DNA of 64,000 nt from contig NZ_CANMTE010000003.1 of the NCBI RefSeq assembly GCF_947500795.1, forward strand, positions 310,001 through 374,000, written 5' to 3'. This DNA comes from an uncultured Gelidibacter sp. (GTDB lineage: Bacteria; Bacteroidota; Bacteroidia; Flavobacteriales; Flavobacteriaceae). Below, one piece after another: positions 54,390 to 62,774 of this stretch (its first letter is position 1; the number at the start of each line of letters is the position of its first letter). Below the pieces are notes generated by a model that was not told where the DNA came from, made no database searches, and saw only the letters and a program-made list of their open reading frames with translations. The position numbers and the translations under genes are program-made.

Positions 54390-55620
54390 AATTATTAATT
54401 TTATTAATTTTTTCAATTGACAGATAACCTTCAATAATACCTAATAATAGCCATAAGTAGAAAAACAAAAACGCCCCTGAAGCGAACACATAACCTTCAA
54501 TAATCATATGTACTGTTACTAAAATTAGTAAGCCGCCAACAAAACTCGTATAATTCCTATTACGATCATATTTTATCATAAATAATAAATTTCTTAAAAA
54601 CAAAAACAATATTGGCAAAAGACCGAATAAACCTGTCATTGATAATATTGTCAACCACGATGAACCAGGTTCTATTGTACCAGTTATTGCATTATAATCA
54701 TCAAGTCCATTGATATCAATAGAGGCAAACCCAATCCCGAAAATAGGGGAAGATTGAAACTCAACTATTCTTTGATTCCATTTCGTGGTTCTCGAGTCAA
54801 ATGGATCGTCGACAGCATCTCTGTCCATTTTAGAATTTAAAAAATCAGCTTTATCTTCCCATAAAGGAAAGGATATTGTTAGCGCAGCAACTATCACTAA
54901 AACAGTGGAAAGGTACTTTGAAAGTCTCCCTTGGTAAATTTTATATAAAAAAAACAAAGAACCTAAAACTGTTGCAATTAGTGCACCTCTAGATCCAGCA
55001 GCAACTACAGTAATGAAAGAAAAAAAAACACAAACAACCAACAATAATCGTTGCTTTTTATTATTCCGCTTTCTAAAGTAATAAAAAAAAGAAGTTAAGA
55101 CTGAAATGCCTGCCATGGGCCCCAACAACATGGAATGATTATATAATCCAGTGAAATCTATTCTAGTATGCCCCATCCAATTAACAGCTACACCTCGATA
55201 GACTCCTGTTACTAGGCCTAATAGAGACAACACAACAATAACAAGATTTATTTTATTTAATAATGAGAATAATTTAAAACGAAACGACATTAAACTGGTC
55301 GATATTATCAATGGACCAACTAAATAAAGAATCATCACAAATAACAAAAATCGAACATATGGTTTAAACAAAGGGGGAACATCGTTAATTAGAATGCTAG
55401 TCAAGCAAGCAATAATTAAAAATACCATATGCATATTAATCTTTTTACTCTCTTTTAGACTATAGAAGAAGAGGACAGAAAATATAGAACCTAGTGCCAC
55501 AAAATATAAATCTCCAATATAGAATCCAACAGACAATGCATTATTGAATACAATAATGGCCAAAAAAATTATCAGATACTTGAATGGTGATTTTCTCTTT
55601 AGAGAATTGAAATCTCGCAT
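54367..55620 (-). CDS. O-antigen ligase/polymerase family protein (Wzy-like)
   Basis: The 417-residue inner membrane protein has about ten to twelve hydrophobic segments and a large external loop carrying RTTKWNQRIVEFQSSPIFGIGFASID, followed by SSWLTILSMTGLFG, the pattern of the Wzy/WaaL family. In this locus it is the likely polymerase that joins lipid-linked repeat units at the periplasmic face. The stretch GLYNHSMLLGPMAGISVL and AAGSRGALIATVLGSLFF are typical. Its start lies inside the end of the upstream glycosyltransferase (22-base overlap). Confidence 0.88.
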   Translation of the reverse strand: MRDFNSLKRKSPFKYLIIFLAIIVFNNALSVGFYIGDLYFVALGSIFSVLFFYSLKESKKINMHMVFLIIACLTSILINDVPPLFKPYVRFLLFVMILYLVGPLIISTSLMSFRFKLFSLLNKINLVIVVLSLLGLVTGVYRGVAVNWMGHTRIDFTGLYNHSMLLGPMAGISVLTSFFYYFRKRNNKKQRLLLVVCVFFSFITVVAAGSRGALIATVLGSLFFLYKIYQGRLSKYLSTVLVIVAALTISFPLWEDKADFLNSKMDRDAVDDPFDSRTTKWNQRIVEFQSSPIFGIGFASIDINGLDDYNAITGTIEPGSSWLTILSMTGLFGLLPILFLFLRNLLFMIKYDRNRNYTSFVGGLLILVTVHMIIEGYVFASGAFLFFYLWLLLGIIEGYLSIEKINKINNYELEKFK

Positions 55621-56750
55621 AAAAATTTATCTACTAAATTATCTATATTAATATCTATAGCAAGGGTTTGATTGGGCATATTAGTAATATAATCAATAAT
55701 CAATTTTGAAAGTTGATCTACGTCCGACTTGCCTATCAACCATTTGTTTTTTTCGCTGTCAGGAATCAATTCACTTATACCCTGCTCATGAACACCAATG
55801 AATGGTACACCACAAGCATACGCCTCTGTATATACGCAACCAAAAGCCTCGTGATAAGATGGCAAAACAAATAGATCTAATTCATTATAAAAGTCGTTAA
55901 GCTGGCAATGCAAAACCTCCTTTCTAAACTCTACAATCTCTTCTAAATAATTACTATGTACAAATTTCTTGCAGTCAGCTAAGGTTTCCCCGGACCCAAT
56001 AAAAATCACTTTTAGTTTTGTAACTCCTTTTTTTACAACTTCGTTTATCGCCTTGAGTAAAGTAATTTGGTCTTTCAATGGCCAAAAATTAGCAACACAA
56101 CCAATTACAAACACATCATTTTCTTTGATATTTTTTACTGCATAAAACTTTGACAGATCAACACCATTATAAAGAACATATTCTCTATTAATAATAATGT
56201 TTTTAAAACTTTTTAAATACTCTAAAGTCTTTTTACTTACCCCAACATGAATATCTATTTTATTGCAAATTTTAATACCATATTTTTCAATGTATTTATT
56301 GTACCATTTAAATTTGCTTAATACGCCCAAAGTTAAGTTTAACACATCAAATCCATGATGTTGAAGTATGGTTTGTGTTTTGGGGTTTTTAGACTTTATG
56401 GCGTTAACCAAGTAGCCATAGGAGGTGCCGTGTGCATGTGCGTACTTGATAGTATTTGTATCAATTCCTAGCTTCTTAAATTTAAGAAACAAACTTAATT
56501 CTGATAATTTTGAAAAAAGGTTAGGAAACACATAGGAAGGCAAATTGAAAGTATTAAATCTATAAATCTTCACACCCTCAAATTCATAATCCACCTCTTT
56601 CTCAAACCATTTTTTGGGCTTAAAAACAATCACTCGTAAATTTCCATTTTTTGTTATTGCCCTAACCTGATCTAAAATATATGGAGCTCTGAAGTTCTTT
56701 TCTGTAGGAAAAAGACCCGTAATCACAATATACTTATTTATATTATTCAT
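55599..56750 (-). CDS. Glycosyltransferase family 4
   Basis: From the ATG at 56750 the product is 383 residues. It is a GT-B enzyme with ILQHHGFDVLN in the acceptor domain, VIGCVANFWPLKDQITLLKAI at the donor-domain start and the E-x7-E motif in PSYHEAFGCVYTEAYACGVPFIGV. The TTG at 56753 gives one more Met and is less likely. The 40-base spacer ahead of its start is largely a TAT trinucleotide tract. Specificity is unknown. Confidence 0.92.
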   Translation of the reverse strand: MNNINKYIVITGLFPTEKNFRAPYILDQVRAITKNGNLRVIVFKPKKWFEKEVDYEFEGVKIYRFNTFNLPSYVFPNLFSKLSELSLFLKFKKLGIDTNTIKYAHAHGTSYGYLVNAIKSKNPKTQTILQHHGFDVLNLTLGVLSKFKWYNKYIEKYGIKICNKIDIHVGVSKKTLEYLKSFKNIIINREYVLYNGVDLSKFYAVKNIKENDVFVIGCVANFWPLKDQITLLKAINEVVKKGVTKLKVIFIGSGETLADCKKFVHSNYLEEIVEFRKEVLHCQLNDFYNELDLFVLPSYHEAFGCVYTEAYACGVPFIGVHEQGISELIPDSEKNKWLIGKSDVDQLSKLIIDYITNMPNQTLAIDINIDNLVDKFLCEISIL

Positions 56751-56754
56751 CAAC

Positions 56755-56782
56755 TATTATTATTATTATTATTATTATTATT
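56755..56782. repeat. (TAT)9 trinucleotide tract in the glycosyltransferase leader
   Basis: Nine perfect TAT units plus one base. On the coding (minus) strand it reads (ATA)n and ends 5 bases before the ATG at 56750, and it begins 8 bases after the upstream stop codon. Length changes would alter the leader spacing but not a reading frame. Confidence 0.9.
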
Positions 56783-56790
56783 TGAAACTA

Positions 56791-57951
56791 TTAAGACTCC
56801 AATAGCCTAAGTATATTATGTTTAAAACTAACAAAAGACATATCACTTTGGCTTAATAATAATTCTTGCTGTACTCTAAGCTGTAGTTTCTCAGACGCTA
56901 ATAAGCCTACAACTTTGGAGACAGCTTCTTCTACGTTATCAAATATTAAATTCTCATTTTGAACTAACTCCTTCTGCGCTCCCTCAAAAGGCACAAATGG
57001 AATTATCCCTGCCATAATAATCTCCCCAGTAGAAATACCGAATGCTTCTCTAGTACATGAACTAATTGCATATCTGTATTGGGGCAAGGTTGTTTTAACT
57101 TTATCTCCATAAATTGCTCCTGGTGCATCAACCCAATCTTTATCTTTTATTAGGTCATTAATTCTTTTTGAATAATCGTTATCGCTGAATTGACCAAATA
57201 TGGTTAATTTGACATCAAAGTTCCTTTCTCTTACTTTCTCGAGTATACTTATAGAATCTTCAATTCTCTTTTCTGGAGAAATACGACCAAATGAGACGAA
57301 CTGATTTAATCTAAGTTCCCAAGGTATGAGCTCAAACTCCTGATTAATTGGGGGATTAATTACAATTGGAATCGATGTGGTGTATGGAGCTGACAATTGC
57401 GCTGTCCATCTCGAATTTGCAATAAAAACATCGTCCTTATGGAGTTCATAAAATGATTTTCCTCCAATATTCTTACCAATTAAGAAAAGGATTTTTTTGA
57501 AACCATGGGGCTTTTTTAATTCTGTTGCGTAGCTCTTTTCCAATTCAGGATTCCAAACCACGTCAGATAAAAAATGTAAAGCCGGTCTTCCCCATCCAAT
57601 AATCCTAGAGGCTGTTATTCTAATGTCATAGTTTGGTGCAATATATCTGCAATATTTAAGAAAGATGGCATGCCAAATATTGCCTGCTACAGTTTGCTTC
57701 AAAATATATGCAAATGGTAATTTAACTAAGATAACTTCCGAAGGAGAAATAGAAGTTCTTGCAGCTGTATTTAATTCCTCTAAATCCCAGCCTCCTCTTG
57801 TCACCAAATGAACTTCATATTTATCTTTAATAGCATTAATTAAGTACATGGTAGCAATCTCTGCCCCTCCTCTGCCCCAATATCCATGGGCAATAATCAC
57901 TTTCTTTTTCAATTTCTTCTTAAATGTACTTGTCTGAGATACCATTACCAT
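56791..57951 (-). CDS. Glycosyltransferase family 4-like protein
   Basis: The 386-residue protein starts with a basic coiled stretch, then KVIIAHGYWGRGGAEIATMYLINAI, the glycine-rich acceptor loop of GT-B enzymes. The donor domain begins FVSFGRISPEKRIEDSISILEKV and has TREAFGISTGEIIMAGIIPFVP, where the E-x7-E motif keeps the Glu pair (E of REAF and E of GEII). The donor sugar is unknown. It follows the SGNH gene after 2 bases. Confidence 0.88.
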   Translation of the reverse strand: MVMVSQTSTFKKKLKKKVIIAHGYWGRGGAEIATMYLINAIKDKYEVHLVTRGGWDLEELNTAARTSISPSEVILVKLPFAYILKQTVAGNIWHAIFLKYCRYIAPNYDIRITASRIIGWGRPALHFLSDVVWNPELEKSYATELKKPHGFKKILFLIGKNIGGKSFYELHKDDVFIANSRWTAQLSAPYTTSIPIVINPPINQEFELIPWELRLNQFVSFGRISPEKRIEDSISILEKVRERNFDVKLTIFGQFSDNDYSKRINDLIKDKDWVDAPGAIYGDKVKTTLPQYRYAISSCTREAFGISTGEIIMAGIIPFVPFEGAQKELVQNENLIFDNVEEAVSKVVGLLASEKLQLRVQQELLLSQSDMSFVSFKHNILRLLES

Positions 57952-57953
57952 TT

Positions 57954-58907
57954 TTAATTATTAATGTTTTCATTGATAAGTATAGAAAATTCGTGAGATA
58001 ATATTGTAGCGCCTTTACTATTTAGGTGGGAAGCATTATAAAACATTTCTTTATTATCATAAATTGAAAGGTATGAGAAATCAAAGTACATAACATCAGA
58101 TTCTTTGGCCAAATTTTCAATTTTTAAATCAACCAATTGCTTCTGAGGAAAGTAGCTGTAAAGCTCTTTATATCTTGGTGTCTGACAAAGAATTACCTCT
58201 ACACCTCTTTTTCTACATTTTATAATAATATCATTAAGTAATGTCAATCCTTCATCGATTTCACTAGTGCTAAGTACGATCTGGTTTTCACCCATCGTTT
58301 TTTTAAAGTTATCAAAATCAGAATTCCAACTTCTTTCCCAATTGAAATAGCCTTTTTGCAATGTATAGGTGTTTGCTGGATACAAATTAGATTTTAACCC
58401 TGTTTTGACAATTTTATACTGCCCTCTATATTTTACTAACGGAAACAATCTCTCTATACTCACTTTACTATCAACTTGAGATAAAATTGGAAATATGTAC
58501 GGTTTGTTTAAATATGGCAAATATTGTTCCTTCTCAAATATCTCCGATTTCTTTTGAAATGAACCAATATCCAAACTCAACACAATATACTTTGGTTTGG
58601 CGTTAGCCAAAATGGAGTTAATTATTGGTTGTTGAAGAAATAAGTTTGTTGCATCCTTACCTAAATTGTAGGAGCTATAACCCGTAATATCTTCAATGAT
58701 CGAAGGATCAAAATGAACTTTCGCCCTCGAATTACCAACTATAATTATATCATCATTTATATTATTAGTAAATAAACGATTCCAATCCCCATATAAATCA
58801 TCATTTGTTTTTCTTAAACCCTTATCCACAGCTAAAGTCAATACCGACAATACTAAAAAACTGGCTAAACTATAGTAAATAATCTTTTTTATAAATTTCT
58901 TCATCAT
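57954..58907 (-). CDS. SGNH-hydrolase-like membrane-anchored partner of the MBOAT acyltransferase
   Basis: The 317-residue protein has one N-terminal membrane helix (residues ~8-27) and a periplasmic domain of the DltD/AlgJ-like SGNH type. Block I is GNSRAKVHFDP with the nucleophile Ser, a middle motif is VLSLDIGSF, and block V is NASHLNSKGA with the His; the usual Asp of DxxH reads Asn here. Such proteins take the acyl group delivered by an MBOAT protein and put it on a polysaccharide. Its ATG overlaps the MBOAT stop in TAATG, a tight translational coupling. Confidence 0.82.
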   Translation of the reverse strand: MMKKFIKKIIYYSLASFLVLSVLTLAVDKGLRKTNDDLYGDWNRLFTNNINDDIIIVGNSRAKVHFDPSIIEDITGYSSYNLGKDATNLFLQQPIINSILANAKPKYIVLSLDIGSFQKKSEIFEKEQYLPYLNKPYIFPILSQVDSKVSIERLFPLVKYRGQYKIVKTGLKSNLYPANTYTLQKGYFNWERSWNSDFDNFKKTMGENQIVLSTSEIDEGLTLLNDIIIKCRKRGVEVILCQTPRYKELYSYFPQKQLVDLKIENLAKESDVMYFDFSYLSIYDNKEMFYNASHLNSKGATILSHEFSILINENINN

Positions 58908-60346
58908 TAAAATTGAAAATAAATAAACGTTGTGGACTCATTTACCATAAATAGATACATTATAAATCCTATACAGACATAAAATGATCGTCTTAGGATA
59001 GGTGGTAATTTACTAAACCTTAACAGGTAGTCATCGTATCGAAATAAGAACCATTCAAAAACAATGAAAACAACAATTAAAAAAATTAGTTGCGGTTTAA
59101 AATAATAGAAGTTCTCTGGCAAGAAAGAATTAGCAAACATTCTCCCAAAATAATCTAATGCTATAGAAATACTGGGAGCGCGAAAAAACACCCACGCCAT
59201 ACACACCAAAGTAAATGTTAAAGACATTTGAAAAAACTCCTTTATGCTAGGTAATAATCTATTCTCTGCCACGACATTCGTGTTTTTACGATTAGCCCCA
59301 GATAGCAATAAAGGAATAAAATATAAAGCATTCAATGCACCCCATACAATAAAAGTCCAATTTGCACCATGCCAAAATCCGCTGACAATAAAAATTATGA
59401 AAACATTACGTACAGCCAACATTGTGTTGACTCTACTTCCACCTAGCGGAATATACAAGTAATCTCTAAACCATGTGCTTAATGAAATATGCCATCTACG
59501 CCAAAACTCTGCAATATCGCGGGAGAAATACGGTGTTTTAAAATTTGTCATCAAGTTGAATCCAAAAAGCTTAGCTGTTCCAATTGCTATATCAGAATAA
59601 CCTGAGAAATCGCCATAAATTTGTAGGGCAAAGTAAAAAGCACCTAACAACAATACCGATCCAGACTGATCTTGATAATTTCCAAAAATTTCATTTACCA
59701 CTAGTGCACAGTTATCAGCAATAACTATCTTTTTAAAGAGCCCCCAAAGGATTTGCCTCATTCCATCTACTGCCTTATCATAATTAAATTTTCGTTTAGA
59801 CGTAAACTGTGGTAATAAATTAGAAGCCCGTTCAATTGGACCAGCAACTAATTGTGGAAAAAAACTTACAAAAGCAAAAAAGGCGACAACATTTTTAGTT
59901 GGTTTTAATTGCGATCTATAGATATCTATTGAATAACTAACGGTCTGAAATGTATAAAAGCTAATACCAACAGGTAAAACCACATTGAGAGTGAATGGAT
60001 CAATCTTATAACCGATACTTTCGAAAGCATGATAAAGTGAAACAGAAAAAAAATTAAAGTATTTTAGTACTGCTAAAAGCCCAAAGTTGGACATCAAGCT
60101 TATGGTTAGAAATAACTTCTTCTTTTTCTGGGTTTCGGCCTCATCTATTTTTAATCCCAAAATGAAGTCTAACCCTGAACTTAATATAATTAATGATAAA
60201 AATCTCCAATCCCACCAGCCATAAAACAGGTAACTTCCTAATAGTAAAAGTAGATTTTGATAAGGTATATTTTTTCTAAAAACTCCCCAATAAAGTCCAA
60301 AAACAATTACTAGAAATATTAAAAACTCAAATGAATTGAAAAGCAT
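58907..60346 (-). CDS. MBOAT O-acyltransferase (AlgI/DltB-like)
   Basis: MBOAT proteins move acyl groups, commonly acetyl, across the inner membrane for polysaccharide O-acetylation. The 479-residue product has about ten membrane helices, the AlgI-type start LIFLVIVFGLYWGVFRKN, VLPVGISFYTFQTVSYSIDIYR, the conserved DIAEFWRRWHISLSTWFRDYLYIP region (quoted in part) and the catalytic His in VSGFWHGANWTF. With the coupled SGNH protein downstream it forms a two-component O-acetylation module. Acetyl as donor group is inferred from the AlgI type. Confidence 0.93.
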   Translation of the reverse strand: MLFNSFEFLIFLVIVFGLYWGVFRKNIPYQNLLLLLGSYLFYGWWDWRFLSLIILSSGLDFILGLKIDEAETQKKKKLFLTISLMSNFGLLAVLKYFNFFSVSLYHAFESIGYKIDPFTLNVVLPVGISFYTFQTVSYSIDIYRSQLKPTKNVVAFFAFVSFFPQLVAGPIERASNLLPQFTSKRKFNYDKAVDGMRQILWGLFKKIVIADNCALVVNEIFGNYQDQSGSVLLLGAFYFALQIYGDFSGYSDIAIGTAKLFGFNLMTNFKTPYFSRDIAEFWRRWHISLSTWFRDYLYIPLGGSRVNTMLAVRNVFIIFIVSGFWHGANWTFIVWGALNALYFIPLLLSGANRKNTNVVAENRLLPSIKEFFQMSLTFTLVCMAWVFFRAPSISIALDYFGRMFANSFLPENFYYFKPQLIFLIVVFIVFEWFLFRYDDYLLRFSKLPPILRRSFYVCIGFIMYLFMVNESTTFIYFQF

Positions 60347-60376
60347 TACTTATTGTTTAATTGATTAATTAATCTT

Positions 60377-61615
60377 TTAATCTATTTTACTTAAAAATGA
60401 ATTATAGGTATTCAACATGTAATTTTCGGATAAATAATTATTAAGTTCGGAAGATTGAAAATCTTTAAGTTTGTTTTTATTCCATTCCAAATATAAAATT
60501 TCCAAACTTTGAAATATATTAGCTGCATCTGTATTATCAGAAACTAACCCACCGCCATATTCGTTCAAGATATCCTTCATAGTCCCTATTTTAGGAGAAA
60601 TAGACATAATTGTTAAGTCGGCCTGAATATAATCCGAAACTTTACTCGGTAAAAATATTCCTTCTTCACATTTTGCTTCAATCAATAGGCCAACAGAACA
60701 TGTTCTTAAAAACTCTAATGTATTTTTGTAGGGCATTGCACCAGTGATCTTAACCACTTCATCAAGATTAAATTCGTTGACCAATGCTTTGAGCCCTACG
60801 TCCTCAACACCGATGATATAGCACTCAATATTATTAGTACTATATTTTTCTGTAAGATTTCTTAGTGCTTTAAAAAACAACTCAGGAGATCGTTCTTTCG
60901 ACAAATTACCGGCATGACAAATACTGAAAGTATTTCGTTTTTGGATGCCTGTATCTAAATTAAGTGCAGTATTAAGATGAGGTAAAATTTCTGAATTTTC
61001 ATCTTTAAACACACCTAACTTATGCTGTAAATAATTAAAAAGACGCTTTGATGGAAACGTATTATAGTCCGCAGAACTGGCAATATCTTTAATATATCGA
61101 GTGTAAAAGAATTGATCAATAAAATTTGTTTTTTCCTGATACGGCTCTGGAAAGATAAAAAAAGGTGGATCATTCCAGTTTGCAGCCCACCTAACGCCAG
61201 TTGCTTTTTTAAATTTTAATGCTGGTAAATGACCAAAATCTGAAATAGACCTCGAGATAATAAAATCAAAAGGCTTTTCATTATGTAAACTAATTGCCTT
61301 TTTATATGCTTTATGGGCCCAACCTACCCCATTAATCGGATGCTTCATGGCTAAAATCGATTTTATTTTTCTTATCAATCGATTTTTTGGATTAATATCC
61401 ACTGAGGGGATGTTATGTGTACTGGTTCGAAGGGGTTCCCACAGTGATGACCAGCTATCTTCATATGTAACACCATTGTAACTTGCGGTGCTAATTACAG
61501 TAACATCAAATCCATTATTTTTTAATGCAAGCGCAAACTTATTATTTGTTAATGCTTCAGAAAAACTATTGGGTGCAAAATAGGATGCGAAAATTAAAAT
61601 TCTAGGCTGATTCAT
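60377..61615 (-). CDS. Glycosyltransferase family 4-like protein
   Basis: The 412-residue GT-B protein starts RILIFASYFAPNSFSEALTNNKFA, the typical N-terminal acceptor loop. The donor domain begins FSICHAGNLSKERSPELFFKAL, then ITGAMPYKNTLEFLRTCSVGLLIEAKCEEGIFLPSKVSDYIQA (quoted as separate short motifs: GAMPYKNTLEFL and LPSKVSDY). This SDY-type end replaces the classic E-x7-E. The substrate is unknown. Its ATG overlaps the pyruvyl transferase stop by 4 bases. Confidence 0.87.
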   Translation of the reverse strand: MNQPRILIFASYFAPNSFSEALTNNKFALALKNNGFDVTVISTASYNGVTYEDSWSSLWEPLRTSTHNIPSVDINPKNRLIRKIKSILAMKHPINGVGWAHKAYKKAISLHNEKPFDFIISRSISDFGHLPALKFKKATGVRWAANWNDPPFFIFPEPYQEKTNFIDQFFYTRYIKDIASSADYNTFPSKRLFNYLQHKLGVFKDENSEILPHLNTALNLDTGIQKRNTFSICHAGNLSKERSPELFFKALRNLTEKYSTNNIECYIIGVEDVGLKALVNEFNLDEVVKITGAMPYKNTLEFLRTCSVGLLIEAKCEEGIFLPSKVSDYIQADLTIMSISPKIGTMKDILNEYGGGLVSDNTDAANIFQSLEILYLEWNKNKLKDFQSSELNNYLSENYMLNTYNSFLSKID

Positions 61616-62694
61616 GTTAAATTAGATTTCAAATAATCCCTAAACAATATGCCTGCATCATTGGAAAGAATTTCCATTTGAGATTTAGTTTTAACGATGT
61701 TTTCTTTTAGAGAATTATAATTTTTGTTTATTGAAGTAACCTTATTATATAAAACGTCTACACTATCTTTTGGATCCCAATTAAAACAATCATTATCAAA
61801 CTGTGAAGCGAGGTAGGTTAATTTTTGATCAAGTCCTACTGTTATGAAAGGTTTATACATCAAAGTTGAAAAGATGGCGGTATGAAACCTAGCCGTAATA
61901 AAAAGATCACAACTCTCGAGTTGCGATAAAAAACCTTTGAATGAAAATATTTTGGCATCCCACTTTATAAATCCTACCTTATGTTCTAATAGCAGATTTT
62001 CGACAGCAACATCCTCCTTATCAGAAAACAGATAAAACTCTAATTCAAAATTATCCTTTTTCAATAATTCCGATAATTCGATTAACTTATTCACATAGGC
62101 ATTACCTTCTTCATATTTCCAATGCCTTAATACAACCCCGATTTTCTTAATGTTATTGGCTGGGTTAATTTTAAAGTTACACCATTCCTGAAATTCTGAC
62201 AAGAAACATAAATCTGCTCCAAGATGGTAATTTTGTAAGTTTAAGCTCCTGCATTCTTCGTATGAATATTGATCTCTAACCCAAGTGAATGAAGATTTCT
62301 TTAAAATAGAACTGGCAAATATATCTTCTTTTATGCCATTATTAAATGGCCCCAACCCTACACCAATCATAGCGTATTTAGAGCGTTGATTTATCATCCA
62401 TTTATAAGCAGATAATCTTATTTTAAGTTTTTCAATAAAACCGCTCTTTTTAGATGTAAAAGAAAAAAATTGCGTCCCTCCTGCATAAAGAACTAACTGT
62501 ACATCATTGCTACTAGGTGAACCCACATTAGCGTTTGCCGCTAAATCTCTAGGATAATATAACTCGTCACAATCGTAAACAGTATCATCATCTAACCCAA
62601 GTTTGGTTAAAAATTGATGACATGCTAAGAGCAGTGCATCATCGCCAAAATTGCCTTCTGAAAAATTTCCTTTAATAAGTATTTTTGATTTCAA
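61612..62694 (-). CDS. Polysaccharide pyruvyl transferase family protein
   Basis: Members (CsaB, WcaK, Pvg1 types) transfer pyruvate from phosphoenolpyruvate to a sugar, forming an acidic ketal. The 360-residue product has the family start ILIKGNFSEGNFGDDALLLACHQFL, YAGGTQFF, AMIGVGLGPFNNG, the motif VRDQYSYEECR and, near the C-terminus, DLFITARFHTAIFSTLM with the conserved Arg-His. Which sugar is modified cannot be told. It is coupled to the following glycosyltransferase by a 4-base overlap. Confidence 0.88.
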   Translation of the reverse strand: MKSKILIKGNFSEGNFGDDALLLACHQFLTKLGLDDDTVYDCDELYYPRDLAANANVGSPSSNDVQLVLYAGGTQFFSFTSKKSGFIEKLKIRLSAYKWMINQRSKYAMIGVGLGPFNNGIKEDIFASSILKKSSFTWVRDQYSYEECRSLNLQNYHLGADLCFLSEFQEWCNFKINPANNIKKIGVVLRHWKYEEGNAYVNKLIELSELLKKDNFELEFYLFSDKEDVAVENLLLEHKVGFIKWDAKIFSFKGFLSQLESCDLFITARFHTAIFSTLMYKPFITVGLDQKLTYLASQFDNDCFNWDPKDSVDVLYNKVTSINKNYNSLKENIVKTKSQMEILSNDAGILFRDYLKSNLT

Positions 62695-62774
62695 TCTTTT
62701 TATTTTTTAATTATATATTCATTGGACATCAAATTGTTGATAACATCCAATACATGTTAAACCATATCTTCACA

